Shown one piece after another: positions 34,847 to 42,696 of a stretch of DNA of 46,077 nucleotides. The position numbers and the translations under genes were made by a program. Position 1 is the stretch's first letter; each line of letters opens with the position of its first letter. Source of the stretch: a virus; the IMG/VR virus record IMGVR_UViG_3300025276_000057, positions 1 through 46,077 of that record; one strand, written 5' to 3'. Below the pieces are notes generated by a model that did not search any database, was not told the origin of the DNA, and saw nothing but the letters and a program-made list of their open reading frames with translations.

Positions 34847-36100
34847 CTAGCATTGCAAATCTTTCTTAAAATGTCTTAATGTATAATCTTTTTTCTTTGT
34901 AACTGCTTTATATATTTTATCTTCTATTCCGTTTTTAGAAAATATCCAATAGACATCACTATGTACTGTATCTTTTGTAGTCATACGATCTCTTGATTGC
35001 CAATAACTTGTAGCACTAAAGTCTATATTTAAATAAACTAACGCTGATGCATTTCGTAATGAAATCCCTTCACGACCACTAACTATTTGTAAGGCTATAG
35101 TTTTATCTGTATTATTAAATTCAGTTAACTCTGTACATAATTTATCTCCGTACACTTGTTTTAAAATATTTAACTCTTCTTTGAATTTATAAAATATTCC
35201 TATTTTTTTATTCTTAAATTTATTGTATATGTATTCTCCTTTTGATTTGTCAAGAATCTTTGAATTTCCAGACTCAAACTTTACTGTTCCAGAATACATT
35301 TGATGAAGCTTCATCATTAATTTTATAGGCATATCTGCTAATACAACTTCATCCTTTCCTTCTATTACTAAATCCTTTTTTAATTTTTTAACTAACTGAT
35401 ATATTATAGGTTTCATTTCTACGTACTCAATGTGTTCTGTTAACTCAACTTTAAATCCAGCTTCCTTCTGAGTGTAAGATATTGTATATGGTTTTAATGC
35501 ATCTATTATTTTTATTAATCCTTCCCCATAGTTTTGCACTACGTAGCCTTGTATTTTAAATGGGTATGGTTTAACATCTACAAAGTCTTTAGCAAATTTA
35601 AAAAAGTTTTTAAAACTTCTGAAAGGATTACCAGGAATACCATACACTTGATGGTACAGTTGGCTATAGGACTCTGGCGAAGGCGTGCCTGAGAGCAGTA
35701 TCACGTACGGTGATGAGTGTGAACAAGAGTTTATAAGATCTTTAACTTGCTTAGCTCTCTTACTAGGTTTAGGAAATGCACCCATCGTGTGTGCCTCATC
35801 ACAGATAATCATATCCCAGGGAGTTGGTATTACTTTGTGTAGACTCTCATAATTTATTACCACTAACTTAAATCCTAGTAGTCTATAAAATAAACTATAA
35901 TCATCTTCAATTGATGATATGGCTTTTTTCTTTGTGATAAATAAAACCTGCTCACAGTTTAACTCTGAAGCAATTCCTAAACTAGTAAGTGTTTTCCCTG
36001 TTCTAACTTGCATTGCTAAATACAAAAACTTATCCCTATCAAGAATAACCTTCCCTTCTTGTATTATATTTTTCTGATAATCTCTATAGTCTACTTCCAT
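34847..36100 (-). CDS. SF2 (DEAH/SNF2-type) DNA helicase
   Basis: Motifs in this 417-residue protein: Walker A AMQVRTGKT with K36, TKKKAISS (Ia region), DEAH at 101-104, LLSGTPS at 135-141 (motif III), and in the second RecA-like domain VSGREGISLRNASALV (motif V) and QSRDRM at 368-373 (motif VI). It is compact for the class and flanked by two small nucleases, so it probably remodels branched replication or recombination intermediates. The ATG shares one base with the upstream nuclease's stop. Residues 126-130 (CSHSS) are coded by a copy of the dispersed 16-mer in a locally GC-richer stretch. Confidence 0.9.
   Translation of the reverse strand: MEVDYRDYQKNIIQEGKVILDRDKFLYLAMQVRTGKTLTSLGIASELNCEQVLFITKKKAISSIEDDYSLFYRLLGFKLVVINYESLHKVIPTPWDMIICDEAHTMGAFPKPSKRAKQVKDLINSCSHSSPYVILLSGTPSPESYSQLYHQVYGIPGNPFRSFKNFFKFAKDFVDVKPYPFKIQGYVVQNYGEGLIKIIDALKPYTISYTQKEAGFKVELTEHIEYVEMKPIIYQLVKKLKKDLVIEGKDEVVLADMPIKLMMKLHQMYSGTVKFESGNSKILDKSKGEYIYNKFKNKKIGIFYKFKEELNILKQVYGDKLCTELTEFNNTDKTIALQIVSGREGISLRNASALVYLNIDFSATSYWQSRDRMTTKDTVHSDVYWIFSKNGIEDKIYKAVTKKKDYTLRHFKKDLQC
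35711..35726 (+). repeat. Dispersed 16-mer TGATGAGTGTGAACAA, copy 2
   Basis: Lies within the leftward helicase gene; its minus strand codes CSHSS just before motif III. The match with copy 1 extends to 19 bases (35,710-35,728). The surrounding ~150 bases are GC-richer than the rest of the gene. Confidence 0.85.
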
Positions 36101-36522
36101 TATTTCTTTATTATTTTTATGAATGCTTGATTTATCTCAAGTAAATAAACTTCTTTATTTGTCATACCTTGATCATCCCAAAATGTTTTGCTTGGACATT
36201 TCATAATAACTATATCGTTTAATTTTAAATTGTCTAACCAAAATATATAAGTACCCAATGGATCGTGTACTAAATAAAACTTTAGTGTAGACTTAGGCAT
36301 TCTCATTAACCAATCATATTTTTTCTTTTCTAACATCATTGTATCATAATGATGTTTTCGAAACTTCATTTCTATTAGACAATGCTTTCTAATATTACCT
36401 GGTGTCATACCTATTGCATCATAATGTTCCATACCTACACCAGAATGTTTTAAATCCCAATCATAGAATACATTTAAATATTCAATCATTGTTATCTCTT
36501 GGGTATGTGTTTGGTCTATCAT
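36100..36522 (-). CDS. PD-(D/E)xK-type nuclease candidate
   Basis: This 140-residue protein contains GMEHYDAIGM (D35) followed by HCLIEMKFRKHHYDTMMLEK, in which IEMKFR provides the E51-x-K53 pair of a PD-(D/E)xK active site and HYDTMMLEKKKYDW the downstream helix. This arrangement resembles phage resolvase-like or restriction-type nucleases. It overlaps the upstream gene by ATGA and hands over to the helicase with a one-base overlap, making a nuclease-helicase-nuclease cassette. Substrate unknown. Confidence 0.6.
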   Translation of the reverse strand: MIDQTHTQEITMIEYLNVFYDWDLKHSGVGMEHYDAIGMTPGNIRKHCLIEMKFRKHHYDTMMLEKKKYDWLMRMPKSTLKFYLVHDPLGTYIFWLDNLKLNDIVIMKCPSKTFWDDQGMTNKEVYLLEINQAFIKIIKK

Positions 36523-36743
36523 TCGTAGTTAGGTTTTACAGTTATTAATCTAGAACACTTTTCATAATCTTCTAAATCTTCAAAGTAAAATAATAAATCT
36601 TCTATTACTTTAACTGTAATTTTTTTAGTTACATCGTGCATAAAGAATTCTTTGTCAGTAATTTGTAACTGACTAAATGGTACTTTATGAATAACAATAT
36701 CATAAGAGTTTAGCATTGCTAGATGTAAGCTATTATCATTCAT
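36519..36743 (-). CDS. Small hypothetical protein
   Basis: This 74-residue protein contains SYDIVIHKVPFSQLQITDKE and VIEDLLFYFEDLEDYEKCSR: a beta segment, then an acidic helix, with no known motif. It overlaps its upstream neighbour by eight bases and its downstream neighbour by ATGA, so it is translated as part of the primase-helicase-nuclease operon. I do not recognise the family. Confidence 0.6.
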   Translation of the reverse strand: MNDNSLHLAMLNSYDIVIHKVPFSQLQITDKEFFMHDVTKKITVKVIEDLLFYFEDLEDYEKCSRLITVKPNYE

Positions 36744-36996
36744 ATGTTTCTCTTAAATATTTATAGACATCAGGTAGTTTATTCATTGCTTTTTTCTGAG
36801 ACACATATACTATTTCTCCTAACACTTCTCTGCTAAATGATTCTTCACCTGTAATTTTATTGTAATATATATCTTTACCTTGAGCAGTTATACCACCTTT
36901 ACGTATAGCTATCTTACATTGTAAAGTATTAATTGGTTTAATATATACTTGCCAATCATTTTCTATACACCATTTAAAATCAGAAATCCAATTCAT
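36736..36996 (-). CDS. Small hypothetical protein
   Basis: This 86-residue protein contains WCIENDWQVYIKPINTLQCK and YVSQKKAMNKLPDVYKYLRE, a beta-rich first half and helical second half. No metal-binding or catalytic pattern is apparent. It starts 17 bases inside the end of the primase-helicase gene, which implies translational coupling; perhaps a replication accessory. Unknown otherwise. Confidence 0.6.
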   Translation of the reverse strand: MNWISDFKWCIENDWQVYIKPINTLQCKIAIRKGGITAQGKDIYYNKITGEESFSREVLGEIVYVSQKKAMNKLPDVYKYLRETYE

Positions 36997-39406
36997 CTTT
37001 AGGTTTTATTATTTTAGTTTTATCCGTGTTCATTATAATCCATAAGCCATTTAAATCTCTACCCTGTGTTGGTTCAATTCCTGTTTTGAATATTGCAAAA
37101 TCTGTTAACCATCTATAAAATTCTATCCTTGATATAGTTCGTTTTGCTTTAGGTGCAAAGTCAGGATTGTCTTGTATAAATTCTAAATACAAATCATTCT
37201 TATATATCTGATAGTCAAATTTAATAGAGCTATTTTTATATACACTTCCAGTAAGACCACACCATTCAATAAATTCGTGGCAAGTTTCAGCTGATAATTT
37301 TCTTATGTTTTGATTCTTAAATTCTGATTTTAATAATCCATTTCGTAAATAAAACATTAAGTTCTCTACCATATAGTTATCGAATATACACCATTCTTCT
37401 TGACTCCATTCAGCAAACAATAATTTACGAAACTCTACCAATGGAGTAAAGTCTTTAGTGTAGAATTGTTTAAACTCTAACTCCCACTTTCTTCTTGCAA
37501 ATGAATTACCCTTACCTTTAATAGCATAATTGGTAGTGATTGCAACCTTGGGTGACTTATGAAATGGAATGAATATTGAATCTTTATTCTTCTTCTCTAA
37601 GGTAAGACCTTCTGTTACTACAGAGAACAATCTTTCAAAATCAAAGTTTTTCTTTACGTCATCAAAGCATAACACTTGAGTGTCAGCTGAAACTAATTGA
37701 TATGCAAATGATTTCTCAAAGTTAAAAGCTTTACCATCAATCATTACTAACTTCTTCATCTGAGATATAGCATTGATAAAAAGTCCTTTACCTGTTCCAC
37801 CTTCAGGATTCTCAGATATAACTTCATCATTCAATATGATAGCTGGACAGTAAGATAAATTTTTATATGCGTGTAACATATAACCTATTGTACTTTCCAT
37901 TGAACGAACAGTAACCTTATCTTCTCCAGATATGTTATGTATGAAAGTTCTGAAATCACAATCGAATGAATCGCATAAATCAAAGTCTCTGTCTATGACT
38001 TGATCCTTCCAGACATAACCTCCAAGGTCTAAATAGTCTATTGCTTCTTTGTTATCTTTAGTAACTTTTACTGCACAGTTTCTATAATATAAGTATGCAG
38101 AGTTTTTGTCATCTTCAATAAAATATACATCAACAGTAACTAACATTGAAAGGAATTCTTCTCTAAAGAATCTTGTCTTGTCTGCAAAATAATTATATAC
38201 TGACATATCATCAAGCTCTTCTAAGTAACCAAGTACAAAATCTTTAATCTCTTCTTCGTTAGTATGATCTATTAAGTTGTTAGTTACTCTTACAAATATA
38301 AAACTCTTACTACCTTCTGGAGAAAACTTATAGAATCCATTGTCTTCTAAAAATTGTCTAAACAAATAGTGTATTATATTTATAACTCCTTTATCACTCT
38401 TAGTCCAAAATCTCTTGTCGCTTTCTTTCTCTTGAATTGTGTGTATTACAGAATCAATTACCGCATCCTCAATATTAGATTCAGAAAGCTGAATGCGTAT
38501 TTCTTTTTTTGATACACCACGTTTTAATTTCATTCTAACTTGGTTTACTTTATCCTCATCCTCATAGTATTTTGAACCAAAGTTTTGAGTCTGTAAGTAT
38601 GCAGAACTAATTGTATTCTTTATCTCTGATGCAGTAAAGTCTTTGCTTTCAAACGAGGACATTATATACTCAGCTAATGACTTAGTAATCCCATAGTCAT
38701 TGAAGGCGGCGGCGAGAACATATACATTATTGTTTCGCTCTCCACTTTTTAATCCGTATCTCTTATCCCACCACTTTAATAATATTTCTACAATTTTATT
38801 CTCATCAGTAACTGGTATCGTTGGTCTTGATGTATACTTATCAACAGGTGTATACTCCTGTTCTTCTATCTTATTCCAGGTCTTAGAGTTATAGTTTAAG
38901 TATAACAAAGGATCATATGATTCATAACATACCCTTGATATATTCTTTGAGGTCTTATCTAAATAGTCTGAATTAAAATATCTTTCTAAAGAAATAAAAT
39001 AAGACTTATGATTCTCAGGTTCTTTAGGTATCTTAATCAAAGCTTTTAAACCATTTCCACTTGGCGAAACAAATACTGAATATACATATCTATCTTTAGA
39101 CAATCTTTCTTTCTCAGATATCATATCTTTCTTAGTGTTGTACCCATCAAAATCCAAACAAAGAAATCCACTATGTTCTATAATGGAATCATCTGCTCTC
39201 TTTTTAAATGTTCCAGAAAAACAAATCGCTGGTAAATTCTTTTTTAATTCTTGCCTAACACTCTTATCTTTTTCTAATCTAATCTGCTTAATTAACTCCT
39301 TTGATGTACCATCTTTGATCCTAACTAATATCGATGGGATGTCTCTATAAAAAGGTGTAGAGGTATCTTTTATGTTTCTAAATATTGTAATTCTACTTTC
39401 TTCCAT
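36980..39406 (-). CDS. Primase-helicase: BT4734-type N-domain plus SF3 helicase
   Basis: In this 808-residue protein the N-terminal domain has FLCLDFDGYN (D85, D87) and SPSGNGLK (114-121), the signature of BT4734-like primase-polymerase-related domains common in Bacteroidota elements. A helical linker like PriCT follows (about 200-275). The C-terminal helicase has Walker A GGTGKG (536-541, K540), Walker B LCFDD (D582-D583), sensor ITTN (N626) and arginine residues FARRKWE (R638-R639), as in SF3/D5-like helicases. It should unwind and prime phage DNA. No DNA polymerase is seen nearby. Its leader (39,407-39,520) is A/T-rich without a clear consensus promoter. Confidence 0.88.
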   Translation of the reverse strand: MEESRITIFRNIKDTSTPFYRDIPSILVRIKDGTSKELIKQIRLEKDKSVRQELKKNLPAICFSGTFKKRADDSIIEHSGFLCLDFDGYNTKKDMISEKERLSKDRYVYSVFVSPSGNGLKALIKIPKEPENHKSYFISLERYFNSDYLDKTSKNISRVCYESYDPLLYLNYNSKTWNKIEEQEYTPVDKYTSRPTIPVTDENKIVEILLKWWDKRYGLKSGERNNNVYVLAAAFNDYGITKSLAEYIMSSFESKDFTASEIKNTISSAYLQTQNFGSKYYEDEDKVNQVRMKLKRGVSKKEIRIQLSESNIEDAVIDSVIHTIQEKESDKRFWTKSDKGVINIIHYLFRQFLEDNGFYKFSPEGSKSFIFVRVTNNLIDHTNEEEIKDFVLGYLEELDDMSVYNYFADKTRFFREEFLSMLVTVDVYFIEDDKNSAYLYYRNCAVKVTKDNKEAIDYLDLGGYVWKDQVIDRDFDLCDSFDCDFRTFIHNISGEDKVTVRSMESTIGYMLHAYKNLSYCPAIILNDEVISENPEGGTGKGLFINAISQMKKLVMIDGKAFNFEKSFAYQLVSADTQVLCFDDVKKNFDFERLFSVVTEGLTLEKKNKDSIFIPFHKSPKVAITTNYAIKGKGNSFARRKWELEFKQFYTKDFTPLVEFRKLLFAEWSQEEWCIFDNYMVENLMFYLRNGLLKSEFKNQNIRKLSAETCHEFIEWCGLTGSVYKNSSIKFDYQIYKNDLYLEFIQDNPDFAPKAKRTISRIEFYRWLTDFAIFKTGIEPTQGRDLNGLWIIMNTDKTKIIKPKDELDF

Positions 39407-39520
39407 TATGTTACAATGTTGTGTTTATGTTGTTTAATACTCTATATACAATATAGTTATAATTTATTTTTTCTTTTACCATATCTAAGGGAAAAAGTTA
39501 ACATTTTCAACATAGATTAT

Positions 39521-39549
39521 AGAAAAGAAAAGGGAAGATAAACTTCCCT
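39521..39549 (-). terminator. Rho-independent terminator (leftward)
   Basis: On the minus strand the 7-base stem AGGGAAG/CTTCCCT with loop TTTAT is followed by TTTCTTTTC. It lies 17 bases after the stop of the small SSB-like gene and separates the recombination unit from the primase-helicase unit. Confidence 0.75.
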
Positions 39550-39566
39550 CGACTTTGTTTGTTAGA

Positions 39567-39821
39567 TTAAAACGGAAGATCTGGAGATGAATCTTCATCT
39601 GATTTTACTGACTGTTCTTTTTTGTATGGCTCTTGAATTTTACAAGAGAAATACTTTTTACCAGCCTTACTCTCTGTTAACCAAGCTGATACTTGAAAGT
39701 CGTTTCCACTTAAATCTTTTCCATTACCATTGTAATGTGGTTGTTTGTTCTCCTCAGTTCTGTTGTCGTTTTTGAACAAAGAAAATGTCCCTGGTTTAAT
39801 CTCGTAAGTTGATTCGCTCAT
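39567..39821 (-). CDS. Small SSB-like/DUF736-like protein
   Basis: The start at 39,821 gives 84 residues beginning MSESTYEIKPGTFSLFKND; a longer frame to 39,863 adds only an AT-rich leader translated as MLLLLSTLILINLI, which I reject. The core G-x-FSLFKN...HYNGNGKDLSG...FQVSAWL...K-x-GKKYFSCKI resembles small OB-like phage proteins of the DUF736 type. It ends in an acidic tail with PDLPF, like the protein-docking tail of SSB. It sits between the recombination genes and the primase, so a single-strand-binding or related role is likely but not proven. Confidence 0.6.
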   Translation of the reverse strand: MSESTYEIKPGTFSLFKNDNRTEENKQPHYNGNGKDLSGNDFQVSAWLTESKAGKKYFSCKIQEPYKKEQSVKSDEDSSPDLPF

Positions 39822-39875
39822 TATTAAATTTATTAAAATTAAAGTGCTTAGAAGGAGAAGCACAATACTCCTTGA

Positions 39876-40616
39876 TTATAATTCTACCTCTGTTATATAC
39901 TGTGATATTTCATTCTCTGAATTTGGTGTGAAAAATTTCTCGTAAATTTCTACCGCCTTAATTACTTTGTCTCTACCCCCTAGTATAAAGTTTTCCGATG
40001 GTTTAAATATACCTAGTCTTCCAGATGTTTTATCTATTACATAAAAAATTACTGGCTTATTAAAAATCTGTCCGTAAATATAAGCTTGACTATCATAATT
40101 ATAATCACGAGAACTCCACTTAAATTTTTCAATATTACTTGTGGTTTTTATATCAATGAGAACATCTGGAGTTATAATATCCGCCTTACCTTTCCATTGA
40201 TGACCAAACAATTCAATCGTTCCAGGCTCTTCATATATATTTAACGGATTAAATATGTCTGAATGAAACCTAAAGTTTGATTTCATTTTGTTTATTAACC
40301 AATCTAAATGATCAGCTTCTTTTCTCAACAACAATAACCTACCATCAGATACTTCTTTGTAGTGTTTTGTATTCCTTGTAGATGAATCAACAATCTCGAA
40401 TAGATGTTTCTTCTCTGGCTCTAATACAGATACGTGAAAGTATCTACCTTGCACCATTGGACCAGTCTCCTCCTTGTCTCCTTTACGAAATTCTTCTGGC
40501 TGTTTTAGTAGAGTCCATATATCTGAGTTAGATAAATATTTCTTTCCAAAGTCTCCATAATAATCCTTATCAGATTTTAATCTTTCTATAATTTTTAATT
40601 TTTCTTCGTTAAACAT
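39876..40616 (-). CDS. RecE-like exonuclease (PD-(D/E)xK)
   Basis: This 246-residue protein shows GRYFHVSVLEPEK (H61), WKGKADII (D146), LIDIKTT (D155 and K157) and YDSQAYIYG (Q177, Y179). These are the conserved residues of the RecE/exonuclease VIII C-terminal family (PDDEXK-type), and the length is normal for phage members. It would chew the 5' strand of linear double-stranded DNA for the annealing protein encoded just upstream, which overlaps by eight bases. Together they form a two-part recombination system. Confidence 0.88.
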   Translation of the reverse strand: MFNEEKLKIIERLKSDKDYYGDFGKKYLSNSDIWTLLKQPEEFRKGDKEETGPMVQGRYFHVSVLEPEKKHLFEIVDSSTRNTKHYKEVSDGRLLLLRKEADHLDWLINKMKSNFRFHSDIFNPLNIYEEPGTIELFGHQWKGKADIITPDVLIDIKTTSNIEKFKWSSRDYNYDSQAYIYGQIFNKPVIFYVIDKTSGRLGIFKPSENFILGGRDKVIKAVEIYEKFFTPNSENEISQYITEVEL

Positions 40617-41196
40617 ATTGTCCTAATTCTTTTTTGATTGCTGTTGGTATCAGATACCTACTTTCTAAGTTCTGAATCAGTTGAGAGAATCCAATGTTTT
40701 TATTATCCTTAACATAACTAACACAATTGTTCCAATCTTTGTGAGTCTTCTTTAACGTAGGCTTACTAGCTTTCTTTACTGGTGGTCTAGCTTCTGATAT
40801 ATCTACTAAGTCTTCTCCTGCCCACAATGACAAACCTAATCCGTGCATAGCAATAGCTTTTACCATTGATCTTTGTATTGATTTATTGACATCAAAAGAT
40901 GTTAACGATTCTATCTTAACTGATTTGTTTTGATGATTCATTATAGGTAAGTAATCAATATGTTCTATCCCTCCCAATGTTACTCCAACTTTTACATAGG
41001 CAGTATTGCCATCTGTAAAGTAATTTAAACCTGTGTGTTCAGATTCATATACCTTTCTGTTGGCATCAGTATACTTATCCTTTACTATTGCCCAGGCATA
41101 TGCCCAAGATAGATAATCGAATCTTCCCTTTTTCTCTATCTTATCCTTTACATTGATAGATGCTAATGTTTTAAATGTTGATTTAGTTTGACTCAT
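40609..41196 (-). CDS. Single-strand annealing protein, DUF1071 family
   Basis: This 195-residue protein contains FKTLASINVKDKIEKKGRFD and YLSWAYAWAIVKDKYTDA near the N-terminus, then IQRSMVKAIAMHGLGLSLWA and GEDL (about 108-132). This is the DUF1071 (Rad52-superfamily) annealing signature of phage recombinases. The C-terminal ~55 residues are a Lys-rich linker and a helical tail. It partners the RecE-like nuclease downstream and overlaps the upstream gene by ATGA. Confidence 0.88.
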   Translation of the reverse strand: MSQTKSTFKTLASINVKDKIEKKGRFDYLSWAYAWAIVKDKYTDANRKVYESEHTGLNYFTDGNTAYVKVGVTLGGIEHIDYLPIMNHQNKSVKIESLTSFDVNKSIQRSMVKAIAMHGLGLSLWAGEDLVDISEARPPVKKASKPTLKKTHKDWNNCVSYVKDNKNIGFSQLIQNLESRYLIPTAIKKELGQYV

Positions 41197-41600
41197 AACT
41201 TTACGTGTTTTATAATTTGTGTGTATTTATTTATAATATTATCTCTCTTTAACTTTAAAGAGTCATAATGTTTTTTGTTATTTCTTTGATTAACTTCGCT
41301 CTGTATCTTAGCATTGATCGTTGTTATCTGATCTTGATACGTTCTCTTTAATATGTAGTAAACTCCTTTTCTAAATCCATTGTCTATAAAATATAAGTAA
41401 TCATCATATTCAATCTCTGGATAAGTAAACGAACCCTTCTTCGTATTGTATATTCTTATTCCGTACCTGTGATATATTATTTTAATTCCCTTGTATAAGA
41501 TTGCTTCTTCATCTGGTGTAGACATTTTTATAGCTAACCTATCTTGCTCTGCTTCTTCCCATACTTCATACAAAAGACTGTAATGATCATCTAACAACAT
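41193..41600 (-). CDS. Hypothetical protein in recombination operon
   Basis: In this 135-residue protein the central block YKGIKIIYHRYGIRIYNTKK then GSFTYPEIEYDDYLYFIDNG is Tyr/Ile-rich and looks like a compact beta domain. The C-terminus (residues 85-135) is a Lys/Asn-rich coiled coil. It overlaps both neighbours (DnaA-like gene by ten bases, annealing gene by ATGA), so it belongs to the replication/recombination unit. I recall similar proteins in flavobacterial phages without a function. Confidence 0.6.
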   Translation of the reverse strand: MLLDDHYSLLYEVWEEAEQDRLAIKMSTPDEEAILYKGIKIIYHRYGIRIYNTKKGSFTYPEIEYDDYLYFIDNGFRKGVYYILKRTYQDQITTINAKIQSEVNQRNNKKHYDSLKLKRDNIINKYTQIIKHVKL

Positions 41601-41914
41601 CCTTCTGTTTTAATTAAGCAATCGTTTATAAAAGATGCAAAGTCTTTATCGTAGGCATCTTCTTTAAGGTTTAATTTCTGTGATATAACTTGTGTTCCTC
41701 TTCTTACACTTTCATAACTAATATAGTAACCCTCTTCATACATTAATGATACAATCTGATTTACTGTCATTGGTCTTTCATAACATAAATAGTATAATAT
41801 AAATCGTGCATTTGCTACCTCTCTGTTTCTAGTTTTAGAAAACAATTCTTCATTAGTAATATTCATTCCTTCGCAAACTAATTTTACGTATGCGTTAAAG
41901 ATTCCTTTTTTCAT
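41591..41914 (-). CDS. Second DnaA domain IV-like protein, diverged
   Basis: In this 107-residue protein FSKTRNREVANARFILYYLC aligns with the basic first helices of DnaA domain IV and with the protein at 33,924-34,277 (R-x-x-V-x-x-AR-x-IL). The following PMTVNQIVSLMYEEGYYISY then ESVRRGTQVI takes the place of the helix-turn-helix, but the GG-K-x-H-x-TV recognition signature is replaced. It may read a different DNA sequence or bind the first protein's partner. It is abutted by the 51-residue gene and leads the recombination operon. Confidence 0.65.
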   Translation of the reverse strand: MKKGIFNAYVKLVCEGMNITNEELFSKTRNREVANARFILYYLCYERPMTVNQIVSLMYEEGYYISYESVRRGTQVISQKLNLKEDAYDKDFASFINDCLIKTEGCC

Positions 41915-42070
41915 TTATATTTTTTTTGTTGGTTTATAATTGTAAGTATATTGTTGACCTAACATTGTAAAGTAATCTTTCCAACTATGAGCTGAAGGTA
42001 CTATTGTTAGTGGGGTAGACTGATCTTCTTTCTCTCTTTCTTCAACAAACTTTTGACTTGATTTTCCCAT
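41915..42070 (-). CDS. Small soluble protein, unknown
   Basis: I choose the start at 42,070 (51 residues, MGKSSQKFVEEREKEDQSTP) because a full promoter lies immediately upstream (42,094-42,124) and would exclude the longer frame to 42,124. The C-terminal part (AHSWKDYFTMLGQQYTYNYK) has many aromatic residues. No recognised domain. It is the first gene of the leftward unit that includes the second DnaA-like gene and the recombination pair. Confidence 0.55.
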   Translation of the reverse strand: MGKSSQKFVEEREKEDQSTPLTIVPSAHSWKDYFTMLGQQYTYNYKPTKKI

Positions 42071-42093
42071 TGTATTTAATTTATTTGTGAGTG

Positions 42094-42124
42094 TAAATTT
42101 ACGTAATATATAATTAATATACAA
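42094..42124 (-). promoter_or_regulatory. Bacteroidota promoter TTG-N20-TAAATTTA
   Basis: On the minus strand TTG (42,124-42,122), a 20-base spacer and TAAATTTA (42,101-42,094) match the -33 TTG and -7 TAnnTTTG layout. The ATG is 24 bases further. The sequence around the TTG, AGTTGTATATTA, recurs in the promoter at 44,661-44,691. Confidence 0.75.
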
Positions 42125-42499
42125 CTAATTTTGTATTAGATTTATAATTACATTGTTCCATTTTCCACCTTTCTTGGTTTTGTTTACTAAAAAATCTATT
42201 CTTTGAACCCATCTCTTGTTCATCCTATCTTGTACTGTCCATACCCCATTCATTTCTTCCGCATTTTCTACTAAAACTTTTTGACCAAAGGTAAATCCTA
42301 GCTGTTCTAAATCTCTTGATACTGCTATCCATCTATGTTCCTGGGGATTGAATTCGTTTATTTTTTTACCACTTGCAGTTGTTAAGTAATCTTCATTACA
42401 TTGTTCTGGTGTTGCGTGATATATCGTAGCAGTAACTAAAACATCTTCTTGTTCCTTGCCCCATAGTAAGATTATACTAATTAAAATTATTGCTTTCAT
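42125..42499 (-). CDS. Exported RlpA-like double-psi barrel (3D-type) protein
   Basis: Residues 1-12 of this 124-residue protein (MKAIILISIILL) are a short signal or membrane segment. The rest has VTATIYHATPEQCNEDYLTT then ASGKKINEF, WIAVSRDLEQLGFTFGQKVL and GVWTVQDRMNKRWVQRIDFL, the order of a double-psi beta-barrel with the T-A-S-G-K-x-I and V-x-D-R-M-x-K-R signatures of RlpA/3D-domain proteins. Such domains bind or cut peptidoglycan. It overlaps the tiny membrane gene upstream by ATGA. A lysis or wall-remodelling role is likely. Confidence 0.72.
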   Translation of the reverse strand: MKAIILISIILLWGKEQEDVLVTATIYHATPEQCNEDYLTTASGKKINEFNPQEHRWIAVSRDLEQLGFTFGQKVLVENAEEMNGVWTVQDRMNKRWVQRIDFLVNKTKKGGKWNNVIINLIQN

Positions 42500-42576
42500 T
42501 CTTTATCGTATAGATTACACACAGTTAATACTATTAAAAACAAAGCTCCACTTGTAAACATTACTATATCTTCCAT
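42496..42576 (-). CDS. Tiny single-pass membrane protein (26 residues)
   Basis: Short open frame reading MEDIVMFTSGALFLIVLTVC then NLYDKE: acidic N-end, a ~15-residue hydrophobic helix, charged C-end. Its ATG overlaps the lipoprotein stop (TAATG) and its stop overlaps the next ATG (ATGA), a coupling pattern rarely produced by chance. It could be a holin-like or inner-membrane lysis partner of the barrel protein; this is inference. Confidence 0.6.
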   Translation of the reverse strand: MEDIVMFTSGALFLIVLTVCNLYDKE

Positions 42577-42683
42577 TATCTTATTGTGTTATAATTCCCA
42601 GCTCTTGTTGTGCATCCTACACTACCACAGCTATTGAATATTGTTAAAATTATTATTAATACTAATACGATTTTTGTTTTCAT
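42576..42683 (-). CDS. Tiny lipoprotein (35 residues)
   Basis: The start at 42,683 gives MKTKIVLVLIIILTIFNSCG, a classic lipoprotein signal with a lipobox-like IFNSC, leaving a 17-residue mature peptide with a second cysteine (CGSVGCTTRAGNYNTIR). A longer frame to 42,764 would bury the signal peptide and overlap the upstream gene, so I reject it. With the membrane peptide and barrel protein it could act as an outer-membrane spanin-like part of a lysis unit, though it is very short. Confidence 0.65.
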   Translation of the reverse strand: MKTKIVLVLIIILTIFNSCGSVGCTTRAGNYNTIR

Positions 42684-42696
42684 TTTTTTGATGTGT

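Noticed and set aside
39822-39863. N-terminal extension of the SSB-like gene that looks like a signal peptide
   Set aside because: AT-rich leader translated as a Leu/Ile string; the start at 39,821 fits the soluble fold better.
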